Below are positions 7,249 to 13,872 of a DNA stretch of 64,000 bases, in pieces (position 1 is the first letter of the stretch; the number at the start of each line of letters is the position of its first letter). The translations under genes were made by a program, and so were the position numbers. Source of the stretch: Streptomyces sp. NBC_01217 (lineage in GTDB: Bacteria; Actinomycetota; Actinomycetes; Streptomycetales; Streptomycetaceae); contig NZ_CP108538.1 in the NCBI RefSeq assembly GCF_035994185.1, positions 5,185,501 through 5,249,500 on the forward strand, in the 5' to 3' direction. The notes under the pieces were generated by a model. It made no database searches and was not told where the DNA came from. It saw only the letters and a program-made list of their open reading frames with translations.

Positions 7249-8412
7249 TCAGCAGGAGACCGTGGCGGCCGGCGGGGTCCATCGGCGGGACCGGGGCACC
7301 GTGTCGGAGATGTCGTACTCCTTTTTGAGGTGTTCGGGGATGGCGTAGTGCATGACGCGTCCGCGGGTCAGTGAGGACAGCTCAAGGACGGTGGTGAGAT
7401 GGCCGAGGCGGTCCAGGGCCCAGGCGCCGAGGGGTGACCTGTCCTCGATGGTCTCCAGGATGCCGAGGAGGTGGGGCACAACCTTGACGACGGTGTCCCA
7501 CGAGGTGCGGGGCACGTGGAGCCAGTCGGCGCAGGTGTCGCCGACGAGATGGCGGATGAGCGCGGAGACGATGGGGTCGAAGACGGTCCCGGGCACGACC
7601 TCCTCGTAGAGGTCGATCAGCTGCCGGGTCAGGTGCGCGCCTTCTTCGGACGGCCCCATGTGCCGGATCATGTACAGGTCGAGGAACCGGCGGGCCTCGT
7701 CGAGATCTTTGGGAACGGAGTCCTGTTCGATGCCGAGCATGGCACCGACCACGCGCCAGGCGTAGTAGTAGGCTTCCGCGCCTTCCGTCGACATGTGAAT
7801 GCCGAGGCGGTGCAGGCTGTCCAGCACGAGCAGGGAGAAGAACATCTGCCCGCCGATCATGTCCTCCTGACAGATCGGCGTTCCGAGTACGTCGGTGTCC
7901 CACCGGTTCTCGCGCGTGAGGTGGTGGCGGATGGAGGCGTGCAGGAGGCGGACCTTCTGGGCGGCGGGGATGAAGCGGCTGCCGGCCTCGAACGCGCCGG
8001 GCTGCATCAGGTGGACGGTGAACTGGCCGGTCTCCGCCATCCGTTTGGAGGGGTACTTCAGCCCGTGGGTGGCCGACAGGAGCTTCGCCACGTGCGGGAC
8101 GACGTAGCAGGCGGGCATGGAGGCGAAGGACAGGGCGGTGGAGATGTGCACGTTGTTGTCGATGAAGAACAGCCGGGCCCTCTCCATCTCCCCCCAGTCG
8201 ACCCAGGCCGGCGGAGCACTCGTGGCTTCCAGGTACTCCCGGGCGACATCGGGCAGCCCGTCCGGCAGGGGAGCACCTGCGGTGGAGACGTAGCGCATCA
8301 GCGTGTTGAACTTGCCCACTTCCCCGCGGTCGAACAGTGCGGCGACGGTGGCGTCGGCGAGTTCGTCACCGGCTTGGCGCAGGCTGTCCATCGATGTCTC
8401 GGTGTAGGTCAT
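7249..8412 (-). CDS. MpaB/latex-clearing-type oxygenase (DUF2236 family)
   Basis: A 387-residue member of the DUF2236 family, which includes fungal MpaB and the heme b rubber oxygenase Lcp; these cleave carbon-carbon double bonds in prenyl chains. The family core is visible: PPAWVDWGEMERARLFF near residue 70, the helix with SIRHHLTREN near 164, and PICQEDMIGGQMFFS near 185. It is followed by a mostly helical C-terminal half ending in an unusual Cys. The ATG at 8412 has GAGGAG upstream. It is the last of three minus-strand genes with a polyprenyl diphosphate synthase and a small protein, so oxidation of a polyprenyl product is a reasonable inference. No signal peptide is seen. Confidence 0.8.
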   Translation of the reverse strand: MTYTETSMDSLRQAGDELADATVAALFDRGEVGKFNTLMRYVSTAGAPLPDGLPDVAREYLEATSAPPAWVDWGEMERARLFFIDNNVHISTALSFASMPACYVVPHVAKLLSATHGLKYPSKRMAETGQFTVHLMQPGAFEAGSRFIPAAQKVRLLHASIRHHLTRENRWDTDVLGTPICQEDMIGGQMFFSLLVLDSLHRLGIHMSTEGAEAYYYAWRVVGAMLGIEQDSVPKDLDEARRFLDLYMIRHMGPSEEGAHLTRQLIDLYEEVVPGTVFDPIVSALIRHLVGDTCADWLHVPRTSWDTVVKVVPHLLGILETIEDRSPLGAWALDRLGHLTTVLELSSLTRGRVMHYAIPEHLKKEYDISDTVPRSRRWTPPAATVSC

Positions 8413-8478
8413 GGCAGGCTCCTCGTCTTTGCACGGGGTGGTCCACGGCAGGGGCTTGCGCCGCCTCCGGGCGGGTGT

Positions 8479-9534
8479 TCAGGACAGGCGGACCGCCGCC
8501 GACTGCGCCAGGGCGGTCAGGGCGGCGGCCGCGTGCGCGGGAACGTCCAGCTCGTGGAGAGCGCCGAGAGCTTCCTCGACCCGAGCGGTGATCATGTCTT
8601 CGACGCGTTCGGGTGCCTTCAGTCGGCGCATCACCTCGCGCACCGCGTCCAGACCTTCCCCGTCCAGGTCGCGTCGGCCCAGGAGGGTGCGGAGCATTGC
8701 CCGGTCGTCATCACCGGCGACACTCCAGGTCTCCGCCAGCAGGGCCGTGGGCCGGTGGCCGCGTACGTCGTCGGCGTTGGCCTTGCCGGTGCGTTCCGGG
8801 CTTCCGAACAGGCCGAGGACGTCGTCCCGCAGCTGGAACGCCTCGCCCAGCGGCAGCCCGTACGCGGAGTAACCCTCACGCAGCCGCCCGCCCGCCCCGG
8901 CCAGGGCGCCGCCGATCAGCAGGGGCTGCTCGACGGTGTACTTGGCGGTCTTGTACCGGATCACCTTCAGGGACGCCGTGGTGTCCGGCTCGGCTCCGGT
9001 CCGCAGGATTTCCAGGCACTCGCCCGCGATCAGCTCCCGGGCCAGCACCGACCACAGCGGGCGGGCCCGGACGAGATACGCCGCGGGCAGACCGCTGGTG
9101 GCGAACATCTGCCCGGCCAGTCCCATCAGCAGATCCCCCACCAGCATCGCCAGCGACCTGGCGGCCGCGACGGCGCGCGGGCGACGGCGTAAGGCACCGC
9201 GCAGGGCGATGTGTGCGGTGGGCCTGCCGTGCCGCAACGGGCTGTCGTCGATGAGGTCGTCGTGCACGATCGCGGCGGCATGCACCAGCTCCATCGACGC
9301 CGCCGCCCGCACCAGCGCATCGCTGTCCGGCTGCCCCACCGCGCGCCAGCCCCAGTAGCAGAACGCCGCCCGCAGCCGCTTGCCGTCCGTGACCGCGGCC
9401 TCCAACTGCTCGGCCACCGGGCCCAGCACCGGATCGATCGCCGCGAACTGCTCGGCCTCCTGGGCCACGAACCGATGGAGTACCTCGTCGACGCGGGCCT
9501 TGAACACGGCCGGCTCCCATCGGTCAGACGTCAT
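8479..9534 (-). CDS. Polyprenyl (likely geranylgeranyl-type) diphosphate synthase
   Basis: A trans-isoprenyl diphosphate synthase of 351 residues that condenses IPP with allylic diphosphates. The first Asp-rich motif is HDDLIDDSPLRHGRPTAH (about residue 94). The second is QLRDDVLGLFG (about 236), the shortened form seen in actinobacterial enzymes. KTAKYTVEQPL supplies the conserved Lys/Thr. Alanines occupy the fourth and fifth positions before the first motif, which argues against a farnesyl-only enzyme; product length remains inferred. The ATG at 9534 overlaps the stop of the upstream small gene by 11 nt, implying translational coupling. The oxygenase gene follows 66 bp later. No terpene cyclase is present nearby. 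Confidence 0.9.
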   Translation of the reverse strand: MTSDRWEPAVFKARVDEVLHRFVAQEAEQFAAIDPVLGPVAEQLEAAVTDGKRLRAAFCYWGWRAVGQPDSDALVRAAASMELVHAAAIVHDDLIDDSPLRHGRPTAHIALRGALRRRPRAVAAARSLAMLVGDLLMGLAGQMFATSGLPAAYLVRARPLWSVLARELIAGECLEILRTGAEPDTTASLKVIRYKTAKYTVEQPLLIGGALAGAGGRLREGYSAYGLPLGEAFQLRDDVLGLFGSPERTGKANADDVRGHRPTALLAETWSVAGDDDRAMLRTLLGRRDLDGEGLDAVREVMRRLKAPERVEDMITARVEEALGALHELDVPAHAAAALTALAQSAAVRLS

Positions 9535-9802
9535 CGGCGGCCCGCCGAGCCAGGGTGTGCCGGGCAAGGGTCTCCAGATGCGCAGGGGGCACGGCCGCGT
9601 ACCGGTCCAGCACCAGGCGCCCGCGCGCCATCAGGTCATGTTCGGCCTCCGCCGCCAGCTCCGCGGCGTCCGAACGCCGCAGCAGCCCCCGCACCGCCCC
9701 CAGGGCCGAGCCCACCGTGCTCACCGCCAGATCGGCCAGTCCGGCCACCACCAGGACCGCCCGCTCGTCCAGGCCCCCGCGTCGTCCCGCATCGTGCGTC
9801 AT
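9524..9802 (-). CDS. Small protein coupled to the polyprenyl synthase gene
   Basis: A 92-residue protein starting at ATG 9802 with GGGGAG upstream. It has a moderately hydrophobic helix (AVLVVAGLADLAVSTVGSAL) and a charged helical C-terminus ending in LARHTLARRAADDV. I do not recognise the family. Its 3' end overlaps the prenyl synthase start by 11 nt, so the two are made together. It may be an accessory or membrane-tethering subunit. It is probably the first gene of the cassette. Confidence 0.65.
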   Translation of the reverse strand: MTHDAGRRGGLDERAVLVVAGLADLAVSTVGSALGAVRGLLRRSDAAELAAEAEHDLMARGRLVLDRYAAVPPAHLETLARHTLARRAADDV

Positions 9803-9934
9803 GCCACTCCCCACCCACAGCCCGTCCGGGCGGCGCCGGTTGCACGCCGTCCTTGCAGGATCGCGACACACTGGGCACACGAGGGGAGAAACTCACGATC
9901 GAGTGATCACATCGCTTGACCGTACGGATCACGG

Positions 9935-9954
9935 CCCCGCCGAGTCGGGCGGGG
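9935..9954. terminator. Hairpin after the XRE/DUF397 pair
   Basis: CCCCGCC (9935-9941) and GGCGGGG (9948-9954) with a 6-nt loop, 20 bp past the DUF397 stop on the minus strand. The rest of the 9803-9974 gap holds a GTGATCAC palindrome near 9904 and presumably the promoter of the prenyl cassette. Confidence 0.55.
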
Positions 9955-9974
9955 TGAGCGACGGTGAGGCGTAC

Positions 9975-10154
9975 TTATCGCGCGGCGTACGGGAGGAAGT
10001 CGGCCCATGCGGCGGGGGAGAGGACGAGGGCCGGGACGGCGAGATCCTTGGAGTCGCGGACGTGGACGGCCTCGGGGCGCGTGGCGACCTCTACGCAGTT
10101 GCCGCTGTCGTTGCCGCTGTAGCTGCTTTTGAACCAGTTGAGGTCGGTGGTCAT
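9975..10154 (-). CDS. DUF397 domain protein
   Basis: A 59-residue protein with the full DUF397 pattern: LNWFKSSYSGNDSGNCVEVA near the start, then VHVRDSK and a C-terminal LSPAAWADFL. DUF397 proteins typically pair with an upstream XRE/DUF5753 regulator and act as its small partner, by analogy with antitoxin-like or BldB-like pairs in Streptomyces development. Its ATG overlaps the stop of the regulator gene by 4 nt (ATGA), confirming the pair. It ends just before a terminator hairpin. Confidence 0.93.
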   Translation of the reverse strand: MTTDLNWFKSSYSGNDSGNCVEVATRPEAVHVRDSKDLAVPALVLSPAAWADFLPYAAR

Positions 10155-10963
10155 GGTTCCTCTGCCGCCTGTTCGATCAACTTCACGGACGCTTCCGGGC
10201 TGAGCGCCTGCGCCCGCAGAATGCCATACTTCCCGAACAGGTTTCCCAGGTCCGGCTGTTCGCTGATGAAGAAGCTGCCGCCCTGCCCCTCGATGTAGGC
10301 GAGCTGGCGTCGTTGCTTGGTCTCCAGCAGGACGAATGGTCCGTCCAGACCGGCATGAGTCTTCCGGTTCGGAGACATCACCTGCATCTGTACATGTCGC
10401 AGCTGCGCGATCTCCAGGATGTGGTGGAGCTGTTTTCTGCGCACCTGGTGGCCGCCGATAGGACGGGTGAGAGCGCTCAGCTCCAGAACGAAGCCGATAT
10501 CCGGAACGGGCTTGCGAGAGAAGAGACGTTGGCGCTCCAGACGGGCCGCGACTCGCCCCTCGACTTCTTCGTCGTCGACCGGCGGGTACGTATGGCTGAG
10601 TACTGTGCGGGCGTAGTCCTCGGTCTGAAGCAGACCAGGCACCACGTGTGTCTCGTACTCATGCCGACTGGAAGCGCGCGACTCTTCCTTGGCGAACGCC
10701 GTGAACCACGAGGCCAAATGGCTGACTGGCAACTTGGACGCAGCAGCCACCAGTGCACCTTGTGCAGCCAAAACCTTGTCCGCACGTGGTACGAAGTTCC
10801 CCTTCGGCGGTCGCTCCCCCCGCTCCACCATCGCCACCTGCGACTTGGAGAAACCAATTTTCAGGCCCAGGGCCTCCTGGGACAGCCCGACTCGGTCCCG
10901 GAAGAAACGCATCAACGCCCCGAACATCTCAGCGTTTTCGCTCCCTTGGCCACCGGAGTACAC
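10151..10963 (-). CDS. XRE-family regulator with DUF5753 domain
   Basis: A 270-residue regulator. The N-terminal helix-turn-helix is at about residues 12-65 (RDRVGLSQEALGLKIGFSKS). The rest is the DUF5753 ligand-binding-like domain, with its hallmark ETHVVPGLLQTEDYAR and the later RRKQLHHILEIA and VMSPNRKTHAGL. I chose GTG 10963 because GGGAGGTGG lies 5-7 nt upstream and the product then reads YSGGQGSENAEMFG, typical of the family. Two 11-bp direct repeats flank this start. It forms a coupled operon with DUF397; such pairs abound in Streptomyces and some affect development, but the target here is unknown. Confidence 0.9.
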   Translation of the reverse strand: MYSGGQGSENAEMFGALMRFFRDRVGLSQEALGLKIGFSKSQVAMVERGERPPKGNFVPRADKVLAAQGALVAAASKLPVSHLASWFTAFAKEESRASSRHEYETHVVPGLLQTEDYARTVLSHTYPPVDDEEVEGRVAARLERQRLFSRKPVPDIGFVLELSALTRPIGGHQVRRKQLHHILEIAQLRHVQMQVMSPNRKTHAGLDGPFVLLETKQRRQLAYIEGQGGSFFISEQPDLGNLFGKYGILRAQALSPEASVKLIEQAAEEP

Positions 10964-10987
10964 AACTCCACCTCCCGAGTACACAAC
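10956..10987. repeat. Paired direct repeats over the XRE start region
   Basis: GAGTACACAAC occurs at 10956-10966 and 10977-10987, a 21-bp period (two helical turns) on the same face. The first copy includes the GTG start codon of the XRE gene. The placement fits an autoregulatory operator. Confidence 0.45.
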
Positions 10988-11045
10988 AGTGCACAGACGC
11001 CCTGTATCCCTGGTCACATTAGGTGTCGACCGCAACGCTTTCCGC

Positions 11046-11465
11046 ATGGAACGGAAAACTTCACTCACCCCGGCCCCTTCGTGGATTCCCGCGTCCGGGC
11101 ATGCCCTTCGGCACGTCGGCGTTCACTTCGACGCCGTACGGATCACGGGCGTACTGGGCGAGCAAGTCGCGTACGAGATCATGCAGTTCACGGGTTTCCG
11201 GGCGGGCCCGATCGTGCGGTCGGGGATCGGGGAGCGCAGCATGTACTTCCTGCTGCCCCCGCGAAGCGCCCGCGCACACCAATGGCCGCCGGGGGCGCAG
11301 ATGATGGGGTGCTACGGGCAGAACGCGGCGTTCGTCGGGGTGCCGGCGCTGAACGGGCTGACCTGGCCGCTCGACTGGCGCTCACTGCCCACGGCCGAGA
11401 CGCCGTTCGTGGACGCTGATGTGCTGCACGAACTGGTTCTGGAGGTGACGGCCAGGGAGGGGTAG
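11046..11465 (+). CDS. Primase-polymerase-like small protein
   Basis: A 139-residue protein divergent from the XRE gene, starting at ATG 11046. It is similar over most of its length to the C-terminal two-thirds of the primase/polymerase-like protein at 59416-60063. Both share an FDA(V/I) strand, a G-P-(I/V)-x-R segment, a (Y/F)FLLP/FFVLP strand and a terminal Gly-rich strand followed by W. The usual N-terminal Cys-rich part is absent. Such genes often sit beside XRE/DUF397 pairs in Streptomyces. Enzymatic activity is not predicted because the acidic motif is weak (FDAVRIT). Confidence 0.7.
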   Translation: MERKTSLTPAPSWIPASGHALRHVGVHFDAVRITGVLGEQVAYEIMQFTGFRAGPIVRSGIGERSMYFLLPPRSARAHQWPPGAQMMGCYGQNAAFVGVPALNGLTWPLDWRSLPTAETPFVDADVLHELVLEVTAREG

Positions 11466-11507
11466 AGATCCGGCAGCGGGCACGGCTCCGCAGGCGCAGG
11501 GGGTGGG

Positions 11508-11789
11508 TTACACGCCGCGGCGGCAGACCTCGCCGCGGTGCGCGACGGTCAGCACCCACAGGATGAGCTGACCGTCCTCAAGGGTGTACACGGCGCGGTA
11601 GTCACCGATTCTCAGCCGCCACCGGTCCGCGTGCCCCTGGAGAGCCTTGATGTCGAAGGTCGCGGTGTCTCCCGCGTCCAATGCCTTCTGGAGTTCGGTG
11701 AGACGGAACAGAATGCGCAGCGCGTCCTGACGGGCAATCTTCAGCAGGTTCCGTTGTGCATGCGGAGTGAACCGCGTGACGTATCCCAT
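11508..11789 (-). CDS. RelE/ParE-family toxin
   Basis: A 93-residue toxin of the RelE fold, normally an mRNA interferase acting at the ribosome. The pattern is typical: FTPHAQRNLLKI at the start, then LQGHADRWRLRIGDYRAVY and a final beta-strand LILWVLTVAHRGEVCRR. The basic residues in RWRLRIGDYR are where RelE contacts RNA. The ATG at 11789 is 4 nt after the antitoxin stop, so the two are cotranscribed in antitoxin-toxin order. Confidence 0.9.
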   Translation of the reverse strand: MGYVTRFTPHAQRNLLKIARQDALRILFRLTELQKALDAGDTATFDIKALQGHADRWRLRIGDYRAVYTLEDGQLILWVLTVAHRGEVCRRGV

Positions 11790-11793
11790 GAGT

Positions 11794-12072
11794 TCAGGGC
11801 GCGGATCGGAGTAGTGCGGCCATCTCCTCGATGGAGACCGAGCCGTCGGGGCCCTCGGATTCGGCCTCGTCGGCCAGTTGGTTGAGCCACTCGTCCTCGT
11901 ATTGCTCCGCGACCTGCTTCAGGCGTCGGTATTCGTCGATGTCGACCAGCACGGCTTCGCTCTTGCCGCGGCGAGTGATGATCGTCGGGGTCTCGTCCCG
12001 CCGCGCGCGGTCGATGACGTCGGCGAGGTGGCGGCGTACCTCTGCCATGGATTCAGTGACAGGCTCGCTCAT
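11794..12072 (-). CDS. Phd/YefM-family antitoxin
   Basis: A 92-residue antitoxin. The N-terminal DNA-binding domain (EVRRHLADVIDRARRDETPT, then IITRRGKSEAVLVD) is classic Phd/YefM. The acidic C-terminus (YEDEWLNQLADEAESEG) would wrap the toxin. It precedes the RelE gene by 4 nt and is expected to repress the pair at the dyad just upstream. Confidence 0.92.
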   Translation of the reverse strand: MSEPVTESMAEVRRHLADVIDRARRDETPTIITRRGKSEAVLVDIDEYRRLKQVAEQYEDEWLNQLADEAESEGPDGSVSIEEMAALLRSAP

Positions 12073-12079
12073 GTAGCGA

Positions 12080-12096
12080 ATGTATCAGGTGTACAT
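12080..12096. promoter_or_regulatory. Candidate autoregulatory site of the toxin-antitoxin pair
   Basis: ATGTA (12080-12084) and TACAT (12092-12096) form a dyad 8-24 bp upstream of the antitoxin start, including a TGTACA core. Position and palindromic form fit a Phd/YefM operator. Confidence 0.45.
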
Positions 12097-12174
12097 CTGT
12101 TACGCGAGCGATGTGCGCGAAGGAGGCGAGGCTCCTCGTGGTGTGCGGTACGGTGATCGCGTCATCACGCTCTG

Positions 12175-12188
12175 TCCACACCTGTGGA
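12175..12188. repeat. TCCACA-CC-TGTGGA palindrome resembling back-to-back DnaA boxes
   Basis: CTGTCCACA is followed two bases later by TGTGGATGG, each arm close to the actinobacterial DnaA box TTGTCCACA. It lies about 80 bp upstream of the winged-helix gene. It could equally be a regulatory dyad. Confidence 0.3.
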
Positions 12189-12263
12189 TGGGGCGGCCCC
12201 CGGGGGTGCTACCAACACCACTCCGAGGGCCTTCACCACGAGTGGATACCGAGGTCCACCAGG

Positions 12264-13238
12264 ATGCTTCGGCATGCTATCGCGCCGTCTCGGCGCTTCA
12301 CGAAGGCTTCGCACGATGTTGTGCGCCATCCGCGTCTGGGCAGTGACGCGAAGATCCTCCTCCTTTACGTACAGGGGCTTCCCGAAGACCGGGCCGGGCG
12401 GGCGCTCAGTGAGCACGCGGGGCGGCTCGGGATCACCGGGCGGGCGTACCAGAAGGCCAAGAAGCAGCTGGTGGAGCACGGTTTCGTGCATGAGCGGCGA
12501 CGGCAGGCGGGACGGGGCCACTGGGCCACCGACCAGCTCTGCTCGAACGTACCGCTCACGGAGGAAGAGGCCCGACGGGTCCAGGAGGGGCCGGTGGTGG
12601 CGCATGCGCCGCAGCCGAGTGCGCAGGAACGGACGGTCGGTCGGCCGGGGGCTCGGCCGGTCGGTGACTCACCACCGGTAGAAGAAGAACGTGAGAAGAA
12701 CTGTCCCCACCCACCCTCCGAAGCCGAGCCGGAAGTTGAGCCCGACAGCGCTCCTGACCCCGAACTGAGCGTGTCGGGAAGGCTCTTGCTGTCGCTCCGC
12801 CACGCAGCACCTCAACTGCACCTGGGAGTTCGCGAGGCCCAAGGCCTCGCCGAGCTGGCTGCGGAGTGGATTCGGCGCGGCATCACGACCACCGACTTAC
12901 GCCGGGCCCTGACCAGCGAACTGCCCCCGGACGGTGTGCGATCGGCGGTCGGTTTCCTGCGCCACCGCCTCGTACAGAAGCTCCCGGAACCCCCGGCACC
13001 CACCGCTGCCCACGCCGCCGCGCCATCCCGCGTCAGGGAACTCGTCCCGTGCGCGGGCCCCGGAGAGGACCACGTCTTCCGGGCGGTGGGCGACGAGACA
13101 CACTGCGCCCCGTGCCGTCAGGAGGAGGCGCGGGCATTCTGGGCCGCCCACGCAGCCGCGTACGCAGAACAGCCTCCTCACGTCCCGTGGCGCGAACGCG
13201 TCGCTGCCCTCGCGGTGAACTCGGCCGAGTCCACGTGA
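12264..13238 (+). CDS. Winged-helix DNA-binding protein (replication-initiator-like)
   Basis: A 324-residue protein. The N-terminal region (about residues 1-110) is a helix-turn-helix module beginning MLRHAIAPSRRFTK, with the recognition region LGITGRAYQKAKKQLVEHG. A charged, low-complexity linker follows. A second helical segment (about 170-240, LGVREAQGLAELAAEWIRRG) precedes a Cys-containing tail (ETHCAPCRQEE). I chose ATG 12264 because GAGG lies 9 nt upstream and the family usually begins this way; the reading frame is open further upstream but has no ribosome site. Similar Streptomyces proteins are annotated as helix-turn-helix proteins of unknown role. The 3' end overlaps a convergent truncated ywqK copy. 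Confidence 0.75.
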   Translation: MLRHAIAPSRRFTKASHDVVRHPRLGSDAKILLLYVQGLPEDRAGRALSEHAGRLGITGRAYQKAKKQLVEHGFVHERRRQAGRGHWATDQLCSNVPLTEEEARRVQEGPVVAHAPQPSAQERTVGRPGARPVGDSPPVEEEREKNCPHPPSEAEPEVEPDSAPDPELSVSGRLLLSLRHAAPQLHLGVREAQGLAELAAEWIRRGITTTDLRRALTSELPPDGVRSAVGFLRHRLVQKLPEPPAPTAAHAAAPSRVRELVPCAGPGEDHVFRAVGDETHCAPCRQEEARAFWAAHAAAYAEQPPHVPWRERVAALAVNSAEST

Positions 13239-13507
13239 AGAGCGCGCGAGTGCGGTGACGGCGTGGAGTCGTCCCGGATCTCTGGACGCCCCTCGCGGGC
13301 CGTCCCCTCGGACTGGAGCGTGCCGTCCTCGCACCACTCGCGGCTGGGGCCGTGCTGCACTCCCGCCACGTAGGAGTCCAGGCTGACGACGGCACCGCCC
13401 AGGCGCTCCTCGACCTCGCCGGTGAAGAGTTCGTCCCCGTACAGCAGGCGCTGCCCCTGGTCCATGTCGACATCGAGGTCGTCGATGTCGACCCGGCCCG
13501 GCGTCAA
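13178..13507 (-). CDS. Truncated second YwqK-like copy
   Basis: A 109-residue product whose first ~65 residues match the adjacent YwqK-like protein (VDIDDLDVDMDQGQRLLYGD against IDIDDPEFEMDEGEVVFYRG; both continue GEVVE/GEVEE, HGPSREW/DGPSKEW and DGTL). The homology then stops. The remaining ~40 residues are read antisense to the end of the winged-helix gene, so the C-terminal half of the domain has been lost. The TTG start overlaps the stop of the upstream copy (TTGA), so it can still be translated by coupling. Either a decayed duplicate or a shortened immunity variant. Confidence 0.6.
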   Translation of the reverse strand: MTPGRVDIDDLDVDMDQGQRLLYGDELFTGEVEERLGGAVVSLDSYVAGVQHGPSREWCEDGTLQSEGTAREGRPEIRDDSTPSPHSRALHVDSAEFTARAATRSRHGT

Positions 13508-13872
13508 CCGCGCTCGGCGCGCCACTCCTTTGTCAGATTCCCCTCGTCGTCCCACTCGGTGATCTCCAACTGCCGCAGCCCGTTCTCGCTCATGAGTACA
13601 CGCGCGGCCAGCCTCCCGTTGGGGTGCCAATCCTTGGACTCACCGACCGGGAACCCTCCTCGCAACACTCCGTCGGACCTCAGGGTTCCATCCATGTACC
13701 ACTCCTTGGAAGGGCCATCCTCCAGCCCATCCTTGTAAGTGACGAGGCTGACGAGCGCACCCTTCTGGTATTCGACCACCTCGCCGGTGAAACGCTCTCC
13801 TCGATAGAAGACGACCTCGCCTTCATCCATTTCGAATTCCGGGTCGTCGATGTCGATCCGTGGGAGTGTCAT
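13504..13872 (-). CDS. YwqK-family immunity/antitoxin protein
   Basis: A 122-residue MORN-like beta-repeat protein of the YwqK antitoxin family. The repeats are visible as YRGERFTGEVVEYQKGALVS, YKDGLEDGPSKEWYMDGTLR and a third pair around PVGESKDWHPNGRLAARV. In Bacillus, YwqK is paired with the secreted deaminase toxin YwqJ. Here the gene starts at ATG 13872, the last base of which context is the TAATG junction with the YwqJ-type toxin gene, so it is made with the toxin and is its likely immunity protein. Confidence 0.88.
   Translation of the reverse strand: MTLPRIDIDDPEFEMDEGEVVFYRGERFTGEVVEYQKGALVSLVTYKDGLEDGPSKEWYMDGTLRSDGVLRGGFPVGESKDWHPNGRLAARVLMSENGLRQLEITEWDDEGNLTKEWRAERG

Noticed and set aside
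7249..9802. Complete terpene biosynthetic cluster
   Set aside because: No terpene cyclase, squalene/phytoene synthase or UbiA-type gene is present in the neighbouring DNA, so only a prenyl synthase/oxygenase cassette can be claimed.
13178..13507. Treating the second YwqK copy as a full immunity gene
   Set aside because: Only the first ~65 residues are homologous; the rest is antisense to the convergent gene, so it is called truncated.
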